From NCBI GenBank assembly GCA_023415935.1, contig JAEZIX010000116.1, positions 1 to 13,350 of the forward strand: a stretch of 13,350 nt of DNA, read 5' to 3'. Position 1 is the stretch's first letter, and every line of letters starts with the position of its first letter. The stretch is from Cyanobacteria bacterium OH_CDB_20. GTDB lineage: Bacteria; Cyanobacteriota; Vampirovibrionia; Gastranaerophilales; Gastranaerophilaceae. Below are positions 1-6,754 of this stretch, piece by piece. The notes below the pieces were generated by a model, which was not told the origin of the DNA, did not search any database, and worked only from the letters and a program-made list of their open reading frames with translations. The position numbers were made by a program, and so were the translations under genes.

Positions 1-41
1 CCATATACTTTTTCTTCAATAATATTTTTTATTACATTCAT
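1..41 (-). CDS. N-terminal fragment of the third gene of the lysA-cdaA operon, possibly uppS
   Basis: An ATG at 41-39 opens a frame that stays open to the window edge (13 codons, beginning MNVIKNIIEEKVY). It starts one base after the cdaA stop codon, so it is almost certainly the next cistron of the same transcript. There is no clear Shine-Dalgarno, which fits coupling to cdaA translation. The visible residues carry no diagnostic motif and do not show the hydrophobic N-terminus expected of CdaR/YbbR. In cyanobacteria I recall lysA, cdaA and the isoprenyl (undecaprenyl) diphosphate synthase gene in this order, so uppS is the leading guess. That is inference from gene order only. Confidence 0.5.
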   Translation of the reverse strand, partial: MNVIKNIIEEKVY

Positions 42-42
42 T

Positions 43-936
43 TTATTTTTGTCTTTTCTTTATCTTAATTAAATTAAACATAAGTGATTTTTCGTCACTG
101 TCATCATCGTGTTTATCAACACCTAATATTTTTCCCAAATCCTGTCTTAACGAAGAAATATCATCATATTTTTTCAAAATTCCATCAACTGCTATAGCAA
201 CATCACCAGTTTCTTCGGAAACAACCAAGCAAGCACAATCACTAACTTCACTCATTCCAATAGCTGCTCTATGTCTTGTACCATATCTCCAGCTTAATTT
301 CGGGTCTTCAGTTAGAGGCAAAAGAGCCCCTGCTGCCTTAATCCTATTATTTTGAACAATTACAGCCCCATCATGAAGAGGTGTATTCGGGTGAAATATT
401 GTTAATATAAGCTCTGTTGAGATATCAGCATTAATTTTCGTACCAACCTCAGAGTACAGTGAGTCTTGCGAATGTTTTTGCAGAACTATAAGAGCGCCGC
501 ATCTTACTTTGCTAAGATACTTGATTGCCTCAACAATTTCTTCCACAACATTAATATTCTGAGAAGATTCTCCTTTTCGAGAATTAAAAAGAAATTTTGA
601 AATGAAATCAGACTGTCCTAAATAGCCCAAAAATCTTCGTAGCTCTGGCTGAAAAACAACAACCAAGCTAAATATAACAATGCTTACCAGTGTTTTTAAA
701 AACACACCAATAATTTCAAGGTCAATTTTAATTAAAAATTCACTGAATCCCCAAGTTAAAAGTAAGATAAACATACCTTTTACAAGTTTTTCAGATTGTG
801 TACCTTTGATGAAACGATTATACGCAAGCAACAGAAAAAGAGCGATAAAAAGCACTTCACCAATATTTAGAAAAGTAAATTTAAAGCTTAGATTTTCCAG
901 AGGCACTCTAATCATATCATACATTTGACGAAGCAT
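43..936 (-). CDS. cdaA: Diadenylate cyclase CdaA (membrane c-di-AMP synthase)
   Basis: Makes the second messenger c-di-AMP from two ATP at the cytoplasmic membrane; c-di-AMP usually controls potassium and osmotic balance and cell-wall homeostasis. The 297-aa protein has the CdaA layout: three predicted membrane helices (about residues 25-40, 52-70 and 73-95), a linker, then a DisA_N cyclase domain (about 125-275). Both catalytic signatures are present: DGA at 189-191 and RHR at 221-223, with the TPLHDGAV and GTRHRAAIG contexts. The acidic tail DKHDDDSDE (274-282) is unusual but lies outside the domain. The ATG lies 8 nt behind the lysA stop with only a weak AGG upstream, implying co-transcription and probably coupled translation. 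No ybbR/cdaR regulator gene is visible in the window. Confidence 0.95.
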   Translation of the reverse strand: MLRQMYDMIRVPLENLSFKFTFLNIGEVLFIALFLLLAYNRFIKGTQSEKLVKGMFILLLTWGFSEFLIKIDLEIIGVFLKTLVSIVIFSLVVVFQPELRRFLGYLGQSDFISKFLFNSRKGESSQNINVVEEIVEAIKYLSKVRCGALIVLQKHSQDSLYSEVGTKINADISTELILTIFHPNTPLHDGAVIVQNNRIKAAGALLPLTEDPKLSWRYGTRHRAAIGMSEVSDCACLVVSEETGDVAIAVDGILKKYDDISSLRQDLGKILGVDKHDDDSDEKSLMFNLIKIKKRQK

Positions 937-944
937 TAAATAAC

Positions 945-2273
945 CTATACCAATCTATCAGGAATAACGTCCGATTCAACAAGTTGTTCGTAAGTTTGTC
1001 TCTCTATAATAATATCAGATTTTCCATTATTTACAAGTATTGCAGCTGGCTTTAAAACTCTGTTGTAGTTGCTTGCCATCGAGTATCCATAAGCGCCTGT
1101 TGTGTAGAAACAAACGATATCACCTTCTACGACTTCAGGTAGTTTTACATTTTTTGCCAAAATGTCACCTGATTCACAAAATTTACCTGCAATAGTAACT
1201 GTTTCTGTTTTTTCATGGTCAGGTTTATTGGCAATATCGACAGTGTAATCTGCTTGGTACAATGAAGGCCTTGCGTTATCTGCCATTCCGCCGTCAACTG
1301 CTATATATTTTCTTCCATGAGGAACTTGTTTAGAGCTTCCTGCAGTATAAATTGTTACGCCAGCCGTTCCAACAACACTTCTTCCGGGTTCTAAATAGAT
1401 ATGAGGAAGTTTTATGTCATAAGTTTTTGCGTGGTCTTCAATTGCTTTTATAATCGTATCCGCAAACTCAAATATCGAAATTGGAGCATCATCTTCAGTA
1501 TATTTTATACCCAATCCACCACCAAGATTGATATCTGTTAGTTCAATACCATATTTATCTTTTATCCTTTTCATTTCTTTGAAAAAGACATCAATCTCAT
1601 CATAATAAACTTGTTTTTCAAATATTTGAGAACCAATATGTGAGTGCAATCCTGCTAGATTGAGGTTTGTATATTCATCTTGTATAAGCTCAATAACAGA
1701 ATCAAGCTGCGATAAATCAAAGCCAAACTTTGAATCTAAATGACCCGTTTGAATGTACTCGTGGGTGTGACATTCAATACCCGGAGTAATACGCAAAAGT
1801 GTTTTTATACTTATATTTTTTGATTTTGCAACACTATCAACAAGAGCAAGTTCTAAAAAGTTGTCAATTGAAATTGCCCCAACGCCATATTCAATAGCCA
1901 TTTCGATTTCTTCAACAGATTTATTGTTTCCGTTAAAAATTGTCTGAGACATATCAAATCCTGCTGATTTTGCAGTATAAATTTCGCCGCCTGAGCATAA
2001 ATCAAGACCAAAACCTTCTTCTGCCATAATTTTGCACATTGTTTTTGTCATAAATGCCTTTGATGCAAACATCATATTGATGTTGCCGTATTTTTCAAAT
2101 GCTTTTTTGTAAGATGAAGTTATAGAGCGTATTGTTGCTTCATCATATATATAAAGAGGCGTAGCATATTTATCAGCAAGTTCAACCAGATCGCATCCGC
2201 CTATTTCAAGATTCCCTGCTGCGTTTATAGCTGTTGTGACAGGTCTTATACATTGATTTGCTGTATTTTCCAT
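945..2273 (-). CDS. lysA: Diaminopimelate decarboxylase
   Basis: PLP-dependent enzyme that decarboxylates meso-diaminopimelate to L-lysine, the last step of lysine synthesis, in the cytoplasm. The 442-aa protein shows the fold III decarboxylase order. The PLP lysine is K72 in FASKAF (usually YAxKAN); GLHSHIGSQ is at 208-216 and the phosphate-binding GGGLGI at 251-256. EPGRSVVG is at 295-302, the cross-subunit CESGD at 366-370 and GAYGYSMASNYN at 393-404. Length is normal for the family. The start is supported by AAGGGG about 7 nt upstream of the ATG. It is the first gene of the operon with cdaA. Arginine and ornithine decarboxylases share the fold, but CESGD and GxxG spacing favour LysA. Confidence 0.95.
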   Translation of the reverse strand: MENTANQCIRPVTTAINAAGNLEIGGCDLVELADKYATPLYIYDEATIRSITSSYKKAFEKYGNINMMFASKAFMTKTMCKIMAEEGFGLDLCSGGEIYTAKSAGFDMSQTIFNGNNKSVEEIEMAIEYGVGAISIDNFLELALVDSVAKSKNISIKTLLRITPGIECHTHEYIQTGHLDSKFGFDLSQLDSVIELIQDEYTNLNLAGLHSHIGSQIFEKQVYYDEIDVFFKEMKRIKDKYGIELTDINLGGGLGIKYTEDDAPISIFEFADTIIKAIEDHAKTYDIKLPHIYLEPGRSVVGTAGVTIYTAGSSKQVPHGRKYIAVDGGMADNARPSLYQADYTVDIANKPDHEKTETVTIAGKFCESGDILAKNVKLPEVVEGDIVCFYTTGAYGYSMASNYNRVLKPAAILVNNGKSDIIIERQTYEQLVESDVIPDRLV

Positions 2274-2308
2274 TTATTTACCCCTTAAATTCCAATTACC
2301 ATAGACTT

Positions 2309-2314
2309 ATGATA
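2309..2314 (-). promoter_or_regulatory. Possible -10 box for the lysA-cdaA operon
   Basis: TATCAT on the minus strand (5 of 6 to TATAAT) lies about 35 nt ahead of the lysA ATG, leaving room for the AAGGGG ribosome site. The -35 region at 2332-2337 (TTTTTA) is poor. Recorded as a weak candidate in the 117-nt divergent intergenic region. Confidence 0.3.
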
Positions 2315-2356
2315 ACATCAACAGAGAAAATTAAAAAGAAATCATTCAGAAAAATG

Positions 2357-2384
2357 TTGATAAAAAATAAATAAACATTAAACT
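2357..2384 (+). promoter_or_regulatory. Promoter placing the start site at the ATG of the 2391 gene
   Basis: TTGATA at 2357-2362 (5 of 6 to TTGACA), a 16-nt spacer, and TAAACT at 2379-2384 (4 of 6 to TATAAT). Only 6 nt separate the -10 box from the ATG at 2391, so the predicted transcription start falls on the A of the start codon. No Shine-Dalgarno lies between, consistent with a leaderless mRNA. Confidence 0.45.
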
Positions 2385-2390
2385 GATTTT

Positions 2391-2948
2391 ATGAAGAAAA
2401 TTTTTATTACATTTTTATTATTTTTAATTTGCCAATTTTCAGCAAAAGCAATTGATTATGATCAGATGTATTTTTTGACAGAAGTACCTACAATCAAACT
2501 TTTGCATGGCATTGACCCTTATCAAGATGAGGATTATCAATTTTATGCCTGGGCTCCTTATCCTTTATTCAGAACAAGCTCACCTCTTTACTTTAAAACA
2601 ATTACAGTTGAACCCGGTTATTACTTACTAACTCACAGAAAGATTAATGATGTTGATTATGTATTTTTTAAAGAAAATGGCAAAGTTACACACATTATTC
2701 CTGTTGCCAAAATTGAAAACATCCCTGAATCTTTTTACAACAAAGAACTACCTAAACCTAAGCTTACAAAATGGGAAAGCTTTGTAGACAAAACGAAAAA
2801 ACAGTTTTTCAAGAAAGCAAAAAATTCAAAGAAAGTTCCGCCACCTAATTCATTTGTTGATGTAGTTAGAGAAGGAAAATTCATTCTAATAAAATTCTAT
2901 TTTGATAAAGAATGTTATTGGATGATATTTAGACAAGAAAAATTTTAG
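2391..2948 (+). CDS. Secreted hypothetical protein, 185 aa
   Basis: I do not recognise the family. The first 20 residues form a classical Sec signal peptide: two lysines, a hydrophobic run, then AKA before IDYDQ as the likely signal peptidase I site. There is no lipobox cysteine at the cleavage point, so it should be soluble in the periplasm or exported rather than a lipoprotein. The mature part is rich in aromatics and beta-prone (about residues 25-110), followed by a lysine-rich stretch (124-148) and a second beta-prone end. No catalytic motif is evident. It lacks a Shine-Dalgarno and sits directly behind a -10-like box (leaderless candidate). It is divergent from lysA, and its last 20 nt overlap the end of the convergent radical SAM gene. 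Confidence 0.8.
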   Translation: MKKIFITFLLFLICQFSAKAIDYDQMYFLTEVPTIKLLHGIDPYQDEDYQFYAWAPYPLFRTSSPLYFKTITVEPGYYLLTHRKINDVDYVFFKENGKVTHIIPVAKIENIPESFYNKELPKPKLTKWESFVDKTKKQFFKKAKNSKKVPPPNSFVDVVREGKFILIKFYFDKECYWMIFRQEKF

Positions 2949-4035
2949 ATTTTACTTTACATAAAAACGATTTAATCCTCTTGAAAACAGGCGGATTATT
3001 CCTTTTTGCAAAGTCTTGTTTAAAGTTACAATTGAGCATTCTACAATACATTTTGCAAGATTTTGTAAGTTTTCTGCATTTTTCAGATTTAATACTTTCC
3101 CATATTTCTGCTGGTGTTTGTGTTTTAACAGAACCAACTGGCTCCATATTAAAGCACAATCTAACATCTCCATATGGGTCTATCGCGATATTTGTAGAAC
3201 CAACATCACAATTGATAGATTTTAATATTTCATGAGGATTTTTGAAAAATACCTTAAAAGCCTCAAGCTGTTCATATGAGTTGTAAATGCTATAGCCGGC
3301 TTTTTTCATCTCAATTAGTCTATCCATAAGTGGAATTGCTTTTTCACCCATAGAAACATACATTTTATAAAGTATTTCAGGCATTTTATACTTGGACGTG
3401 TTCATTCCTGCAAGCTCTGAATAAGCGTGGAAAGAATCAACATCATCAATCAACTGGAACATTATGCCATTAAGTTTATGTAGGGTTATGAATTCAACAA
3501 GAGGAATAACTTCATCAAGATTTTCTGGCATCATTACAGTTGAAATATTAATCCCTAAATTAGAGTTTTTCTCTTTTTTTAGTCGATTAAGCTCCAATAT
3601 AGCAGCAATAGCCTTTTCACAACTGCACTCTCTGCCTCTTGCAACGTCGTGTGCGCTCTTGTCATTGACTGCATTGAGAGAAATATTAATGCTCTCTATA
3701 TCAGAATCGACTATTTTCTCGTAATGTTTCTCTAAACTAAAGGCATTACTCATTGTAGAAGGGTGCAGACCTAAAGATTTTGCATATGAAGCTATTTCGT
3801 AGATATCTTCTCTTAAAAACGGCTCCCCGCCTGAAAAACAAAACCAAAAGCCTTCTCCAATCCATTCTTGAAGATTTTTTATAACGTTCTTCCATTCTTC
3901 GGTTGTAAGCTCTTTATCTATTACATCAGCCGGATTAGTTTGCCATTTTGTGCAGGTTGTACACTTCATCTGACATCTGTCTGTTAAGTCAAAAGTTACT
4001 TGTTCAGGCTTTTTTAATATACATTCGTTTTTCAT
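2929..4035 (-). CDS. Radical SAM protein with SPASM domain
   Basis: Predicted [4Fe-4S]/S-adenosylmethionine radical enzyme; substrate unknown. CxxxCxxC is at residues 21, 25 and 28 (DRCQMKCTTCTKW), and the SAM-binding GGEPF at 69-73 is followed by the usual barrel. A C-terminal SPASM region starts at C276 (CDVGSTNIAIDPYGDVRLC, with C294) and continues with C320, C327, C331 and C336, enough for auxiliary Fe-S ligation. SPASM enzymes include peptide maturases (RiPP type), sulfatase maturases and various cofactor enzymes. No PqqD-like peptide recognition domain is visible, and at 368 aa there is little room for one. CGGGGA-like Shine-Dalgarno about 7 nt before the ATG. It follows uvrC by 41 nt on the same strand; its last 20 nt overlap the convergent secreted-protein gene. 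Confidence 0.9.
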   Translation of the reverse strand: MKNECILKKPEQVTFDLTDRCQMKCTTCTKWQTNPADVIDKELTTEEWKNVIKNLQEWIGEGFWFCFSGGEPFLREDIYEIASYAKSLGLHPSTMSNAFSLEKHYEKIVDSDIESINISLNAVNDKSAHDVARGRECSCEKAIAAILELNRLKKEKNSNLGINISTVMMPENLDEVIPLVEFITLHKLNGIMFQLIDDVDSFHAYSELAGMNTSKYKMPEILYKMYVSMGEKAIPLMDRLIEMKKAGYSIYNSYEQLEAFKVFFKNPHEILKSINCDVGSTNIAIDPYGDVRLCFNMEPVGSVKTQTPAEIWESIKSEKCRKLTKSCKMYCRMLNCNFKQDFAKRNNPPVFKRIKSFLCKVKSKIFLV

Positions 4036-4057
4036 ATTTTTCCCCGTTTCATAATAA

Positions 4058-4075
4058 AGATTAACAAACTAATCT
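4058..4075 (-). terminator. Weak hairpin between uvrC and the radical SAM gene
   Basis: AGATTA and TAATCT form a 6-bp AT-rich stem with a 6-nt loop, followed on the minus strand by TTATT. It is too weak to be a convincing terminator, but it sits exactly in the 41-nt gap and could attenuate read-through from uvrC. Confidence 0.25.
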
Positions 4076-4076
4076 C

Positions 4077-5912
4077 TTAAGTGTCAAGGCTCGTTTTATT
4101 ATAGTATTCAAAAACTTTTTTTGCTTGAGAAGGTTTTATCAAAAGTGCAAGTTCAGCTTCTGTTAATTTTGATATTTTGGTAACTGATCCATATTTTTCA
4201 ATTAAAATCTTTTTATTTTTTTCAAAAAGTCCTTTTATTTCATCAAGAGAAGAATATAGTGCTGATTTTTCTCTTAGATTTCTATGGTAACCAATGGCGA
4301 ACCTGTGCGCTTCATCTCTGATTTTTTGGAAAAAATAAAGAGCACTTGAGTTTATAGGGAATAAAACAGGTCTTGTTTTATTAGGGATAAATACCTCTTC
4401 AATTCTCTTTGCAAGTGAGACAATATTTTGATTTTCTATTCCGAGTTCATCCAAAATCAATTTTGCGGCAGATAGCTGCCCTTTGCCGCCGTCTATTATT
4501 ACAAGATCCGGCATTTGTTCGTTATTTTCTTGAATAGCCTTGTAGCGCCTTTTAACCACTTCTCGCATAGATTCAAAATCATCTGGTTTACCATCTTGAG
4601 ATTTTACTCTAAAACGCTTGTAAGAAGACTTCTTTGGAAAACCATTCTCAAAAGTCACCATTGACGCAACTGTATTTGTACCTTGAATATGAGAAATATC
4701 AAAGCATTCAACTATATGTGGAAATTTTGAAAGGCTTAGCTTTTCCTGAATATAAGCCCCAACATCATTGTAATCATTTTGAAGACTGACCATTGCATTG
4801 ATTTTAATCTTCTCAAGATGAGAAATTGCATTTTTCTTTGCAATCTCAATTATTTCAAGGTTCCTTTTTGAATTTTTATTGTTTAAAACAACTTTCTTGC
4901 CTGCTTTTGCAGAAAGCCAGCCTTCATAAAGGTTTTTATCCTCGTTTGAAATTTTCTCGAAGAAAATTATCTCTTGCGGAATATCAAACTCAGCAGAAAG
5001 CTCATAATACTCTTTAAAAAATGTTGTTATTATTGCAATATCGTCTTCAATTTCTGATATTTGAAGCTCAAAATCTTTTTTATCAGTGAGTCTTCCTGAC
5101 CTAATTTGTATCAAGCTAATCGCGCACAGAGTCTTTTCCCTTGATAATGCAATTATATCTTGGTTCACACTGGTATTTTCAGTTATTACTTTTTGTCTTT
5201 CCATTGTTTTTTGAACATCAAAATAACTGTCTCTAAAACGCGCTGCCTTTTCAAATTCTTGTTTTTCAGAGTATAACTGCATTTGTTTTTTTAAATGCTC
5301 AACCAACTCACTTTGTTTACCTGACAAAAATAACTCAACATTTTTAATCAGTTTTTGGTACTCTTGTGGAGAAATAAGCTTTTGACAAGGGGCCATACAC
5401 CTTCCGATATTGTAATATATGCATGGTCTATCTTTAAATTTAGGTGTTTTACACTGTTTGAGAGGGAATAACTTTTTTAACAAATCTAATGTTGCATACA
5501 TAGCTCTTCCATTTGTATACGGACCAAAATATTTGCCTTTTATCCTATTTTTATTTTGCTTTCTGGTAACAAGTATTCTTGGATATTCTTCATCAGTAAT
5601 AACAAAATATGGAAATTTTTTATCATCTTTTAAAAGAACATTGTATTTTGGTTTATATTTTTTTATTAAATGGGACTCTAAAATTAAAGCCTCAACCTCT
5701 GAATTGGTAATGATAAATTGAATCTTAGAGATTTTTGGCACCATAACTTTAAGTTTTTGCGAAGTATGTTTTTTGGCAAAATAGCTTGAGACTCGCTTCT
5801 TTAAATTGTTCGCTTTTCCAACATAGATAATCTCACCATCCTTATCAAAAAATTGATAAGAACCACTCGACTCAGGTAGTATTTTTAATTGCTCAGAAAT
5901 ATCCATAACCAT
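4077..5912 (-). CDS. uvrC: Excinuclease ABC subunit C (UvrC)
   Basis: Nuclease subunit of UvrABC nucleotide excision repair that makes both incisions around bulky lesions. Full length (611 aa) with all expected parts. The N-terminal GIY-YIG domain has GSY at 17-19, YVG at 30-32, R40 and E79. A cysteine cluster at C154, C164, C172 and C176 fits the reported UvrC Fe-S site. The UVR motif is at about 203-238. The RNase H-like endonuclease has FDISHIQGT from 404 and DGGKGQL from 474 (acidic residues D405 and D474) and H536. A C-terminal HhH region covers about 555-606. No convincing Shine-Dalgarno. The second ATG (5906, giving MDISEQL) matches family N-termini better than the first and may be the true start. 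Divergent from the 90-aa gene. Confidence 0.95.
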   Translation of the reverse strand: MVMDISEQLKILPESSGSYQFFDKDGEIIYVGKANNLKKRVSSYFAKKHTSQKLKVMVPKISKIQFIITNSEVEALILESHLIKKYKPKYNVLLKDDKKFPYFVITDEEYPRILVTRKQNKNRIKGKYFGPYTNGRAMYATLDLLKKLFPLKQCKTPKFKDRPCIYYNIGRCMAPCQKLISPQEYQKLIKNVELFLSGKQSELVEHLKKQMQLYSEKQEFEKAARFRDSYFDVQKTMERQKVITENTSVNQDIIALSREKTLCAISLIQIRSGRLTDKKDFELQISEIEDDIAIITTFFKEYYELSAEFDIPQEIIFFEKISNEDKNLYEGWLSAKAGKKVVLNNKNSKRNLEIIEIAKKNAISHLEKIKINAMVSLQNDYNDVGAYIQEKLSLSKFPHIVECFDISHIQGTNTVASMVTFENGFPKKSSYKRFRVKSQDGKPDDFESMREVVKRRYKAIQENNEQMPDLVIIDGGKGQLSAAKLILDELGIENQNIVSLAKRIEEVFIPNKTRPVLFPINSSALYFFQKIRDEAHRFAIGYHRNLREKSALYSSLDEIKGLFEKNKKILIEKYGSVTKISKLTEAELALLIKPSQAKKVFEYYNKTSLDT

Positions 5913-5915
5913 TAC

Positions 5916-5921
5916 ATTTTA
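5916..5921 (-). promoter_or_regulatory. Possible -10 box of uvrC
   Basis: TAAAAT on the minus strand (5 of 6 to TATAAT) lies 3 nt before the first ATG and 9 nt before the second (5906). If used, it would exclude the first ATG and leave only about 2 nt of leader before the second, favouring MDISEQL as the N-terminus. No good -35 box. Confidence 0.3.
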
Positions 5922-5924
5922 CAC

Positions 5925-5949
5925 TAACTTTTAAAAATTTAAAAAGTTA
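5925..5949. repeat. Inverted repeat in the uvrC / 90-aa gene intergenic region
   Basis: TAACTTTT at 5925-5932 and AAAAGTTA at 5942-5949 are perfect inverted copies around a 9-nt centre. They lie just upstream of the candidate uvrC -10 box, so the site could bind a dimeric regulator. AT-rich palindromes also arise by chance in DNA of this composition. Confidence 0.3.
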
Positions 5950-5977
5950 ACATATTTTTACATTTATTTTTAAAGGC

Positions 5978-6006
5978 TTTAAATTTAAAAAATAAATTGC
6001 TATACT
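5978..6006 (+). promoter_or_regulatory. Candidate promoter of the 90-aa gene
   Basis: TTTAAA (5978-5983), 17-nt spacer, TATACT (6001-6006, 5 of 6). It predicts a start near 6013 and a leader of about 50 nt. A 9-bp direct repeat, GTATATAGA, occurs at 6020-6028 and 6054-6062 within that leader, the second copy between the ribosome site and the ATG. Confidence 0.4.
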
Positions 6007-6063
6007 GATGATATCTTTTGTATATAGATTGGCTAGCAGTTAATTAAGAAAAGGTATATAGAC

Positions 6064-6336
6064 ATGATTTTAGAGTACAAAGTAAATGAGATAGACGTTC
6101 AGCCGGCATGGCTGAGGACTCTCTATGACCTTATCGATGAGTTAAACTGCAAATGCCAAACTTATATCGATGAATCATACAATAGATCCAGCAGAACATT
6201 CGACAGAACAAGAATTATCGAAGTATACGGTTCAGATACGATGCTTAGCTGGTTAAAGTTGAGAATGGAAAGATATTCACACTTCATTTCAAGTTTTAAT
6301 GAAAAACCGGAGATAAAAGCTCAAGTTAATGAATAG
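6064..6336 (+). CDS. Conserved-looking hypothetical protein, 90 aa
   Basis: Family not recognised. A soluble, mostly charged protein without signal peptide or membrane helix, probably helical (residues 15-40 and 58-78). Two cysteines in CKC (29-31), with RTFDRTRIIEVYG at 44-56. It is a real gene rather than a chance frame: AAAAGG at 6049-6054 lies 9 nt before the ATG, a promoter-like pair precedes it, and a strong intrinsic terminator follows 55 nt after the stop. Monocistronic and divergent from uvrC, which hints at shared regulation but gives no function. Confidence 0.75.
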   Translation: MILEYKVNEIDVQPAWLRTLYDLIDELNCKCQTYIDESYNRSSRTFDRTRIIEVYGSDTMLSWLKLRMERYSHFISSFNEKPEIKAQVNE

Positions 6337-6391
6337 ATAAAACTTTGAAGTGGCTTTCCCAGTACTAGAAAAAGAAAAACAGAATATTTCA

Positions 6392-6422
6392 AAAAAACGG
6401 CAGACTAAGTGCCGTTTTTTTT
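6392..6422 (+). terminator. Strong intrinsic terminator after the 90-aa gene
   Basis: AAAAAACGGC (6392-6401) pairs perfectly with GCCGTTTTTT (6411-6420) around a 9-nt loop, and the T-run continues to 6422. The four-GC-pair core with A-tract and T-tract is a textbook rho-independent terminator and could also act weakly on the other strand. It isolates the downstream 53-aa gene from read-through. Confidence 0.9.
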
Positions 6423-6435
6423 ATTAAAAGTTATA

Positions 6436-6465
6436 TTAAGATTTGTAAATCAAAAAGTATATAAA
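6436..6465 (+). promoter_or_regulatory. Candidate promoter of the 53-aa peptide gene
   Basis: TTAAGA (6436-6441, 4 of 6), 18-nt spacer, TATAAA (6460-6465, 5 of 6). It lies after the preceding terminator, so the peptide gene would be transcribed on its own, with a leader of about 55 nt. Confidence 0.4.
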
Positions 6466-6514
6466 ATAGCAATATTTTATATTGAATTTTTTTTAAAAAG
6501 GTAAGAACCATATT

Positions 6515-6520
6515 AAGGAG
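6515..6520 (+). promoter_or_regulatory. Strong Shine-Dalgarno of the 53-aa peptide gene
   Basis: AAGGAG followed by AGAGAAT and the ATG at 6528, a 7-nt spacing. This is the best ribosome site in the window and the main reason to accept the very short gene. Confidence 0.85.
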
Positions 6521-6527
6521 AGAGAAT

Positions 6528-6689
6528 ATGATAGAAGAAAAAACAATAGACTCAATTTTTGAATTAGAATTTTTCACAGAAATTCGCGAAATGCAAGGAA
6601 ATGGCATTGCAGGAAATGGAATTGAAATGCAAGGCAACGGATTTTCTTATTCAGAATCATTCGATTTTCAAACAATATTTAACGCATAA
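6528..6689 (+). CDS. Small repetitive peptide, putative precursor peptide (53 aa)
   Basis: Not a family I recognise. The N-terminal part (1-21) is acidic and hydrophobic (MIEEKTIDSIFELEFFTEIRE), leader-like. It is followed by MQGNG (22-26), GNG (29-31) and MQGNG (34-38); EMQGNG recurs with a 12-residue period at 21-26 and 33-38. An aromatic/serine tail ends FNA. The two MQGNG copies differ at three synonymous positions and none that change the protein, suggesting selection on the peptide. It has an excellent Shine-Dalgarno, its own candidate promoter and hairpins on both sides, so it is probably a monocistronic gene. The layout resembles RiPP precursors (leader plus repeated core), but no dedicated modification enzyme or transporter is adjacent; the nearest candidate is the SPASM protein about 2.5 kb away. 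It could instead be a small structural or signalling peptide. Confidence 0.75.
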   Translation: MIEEKTIDSIFELEFFTEIREMQGNGIAGNGIEMQGNGFSYSESFDFQTIFNA

Positions 6690-6717
6690 CAAATCGAAAA
6701 TAAAATTTATTTATTAA

Positions 6718-6745
6718 TGACTTAGAAGCTTATACTTCTAAGTCA
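6718..6745. terminator. Bidirectional hairpin between the peptide gene and the glycosyltransferase
   Basis: TGACTTAGAAG (6718-6728) and CTTCTAAGTCA (6735-6745) form a perfect 11-bp stem with a 6-nt loop. It lies between two convergent genes, with T-rich sequence on both outgoing strands (strongest on the minus strand), so it probably ends transcripts from both sides. Confidence 0.7.
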
Positions 6746-6754
6746 TTTAGTAAT

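Noticed and set aside
2952..3235. Several 69-84 aa frames on both strands within the radical SAM gene
   Set aside because: Shadows of the SPASM coding region; the cysteine pattern and continuous 368-aa frame explain the segment fully.
6431..6637. Minus-strand 68-aa frame opposite the 53-aa peptide gene
   Set aside because: Its apparent N-terminus (MPCISIPFPAMPFPCIS) is just the reverse reading of the GNG repeat. There is no ribosome site, and the plus-strand frame has a strong Shine-Dalgarno and synonymous-only repeat variation.
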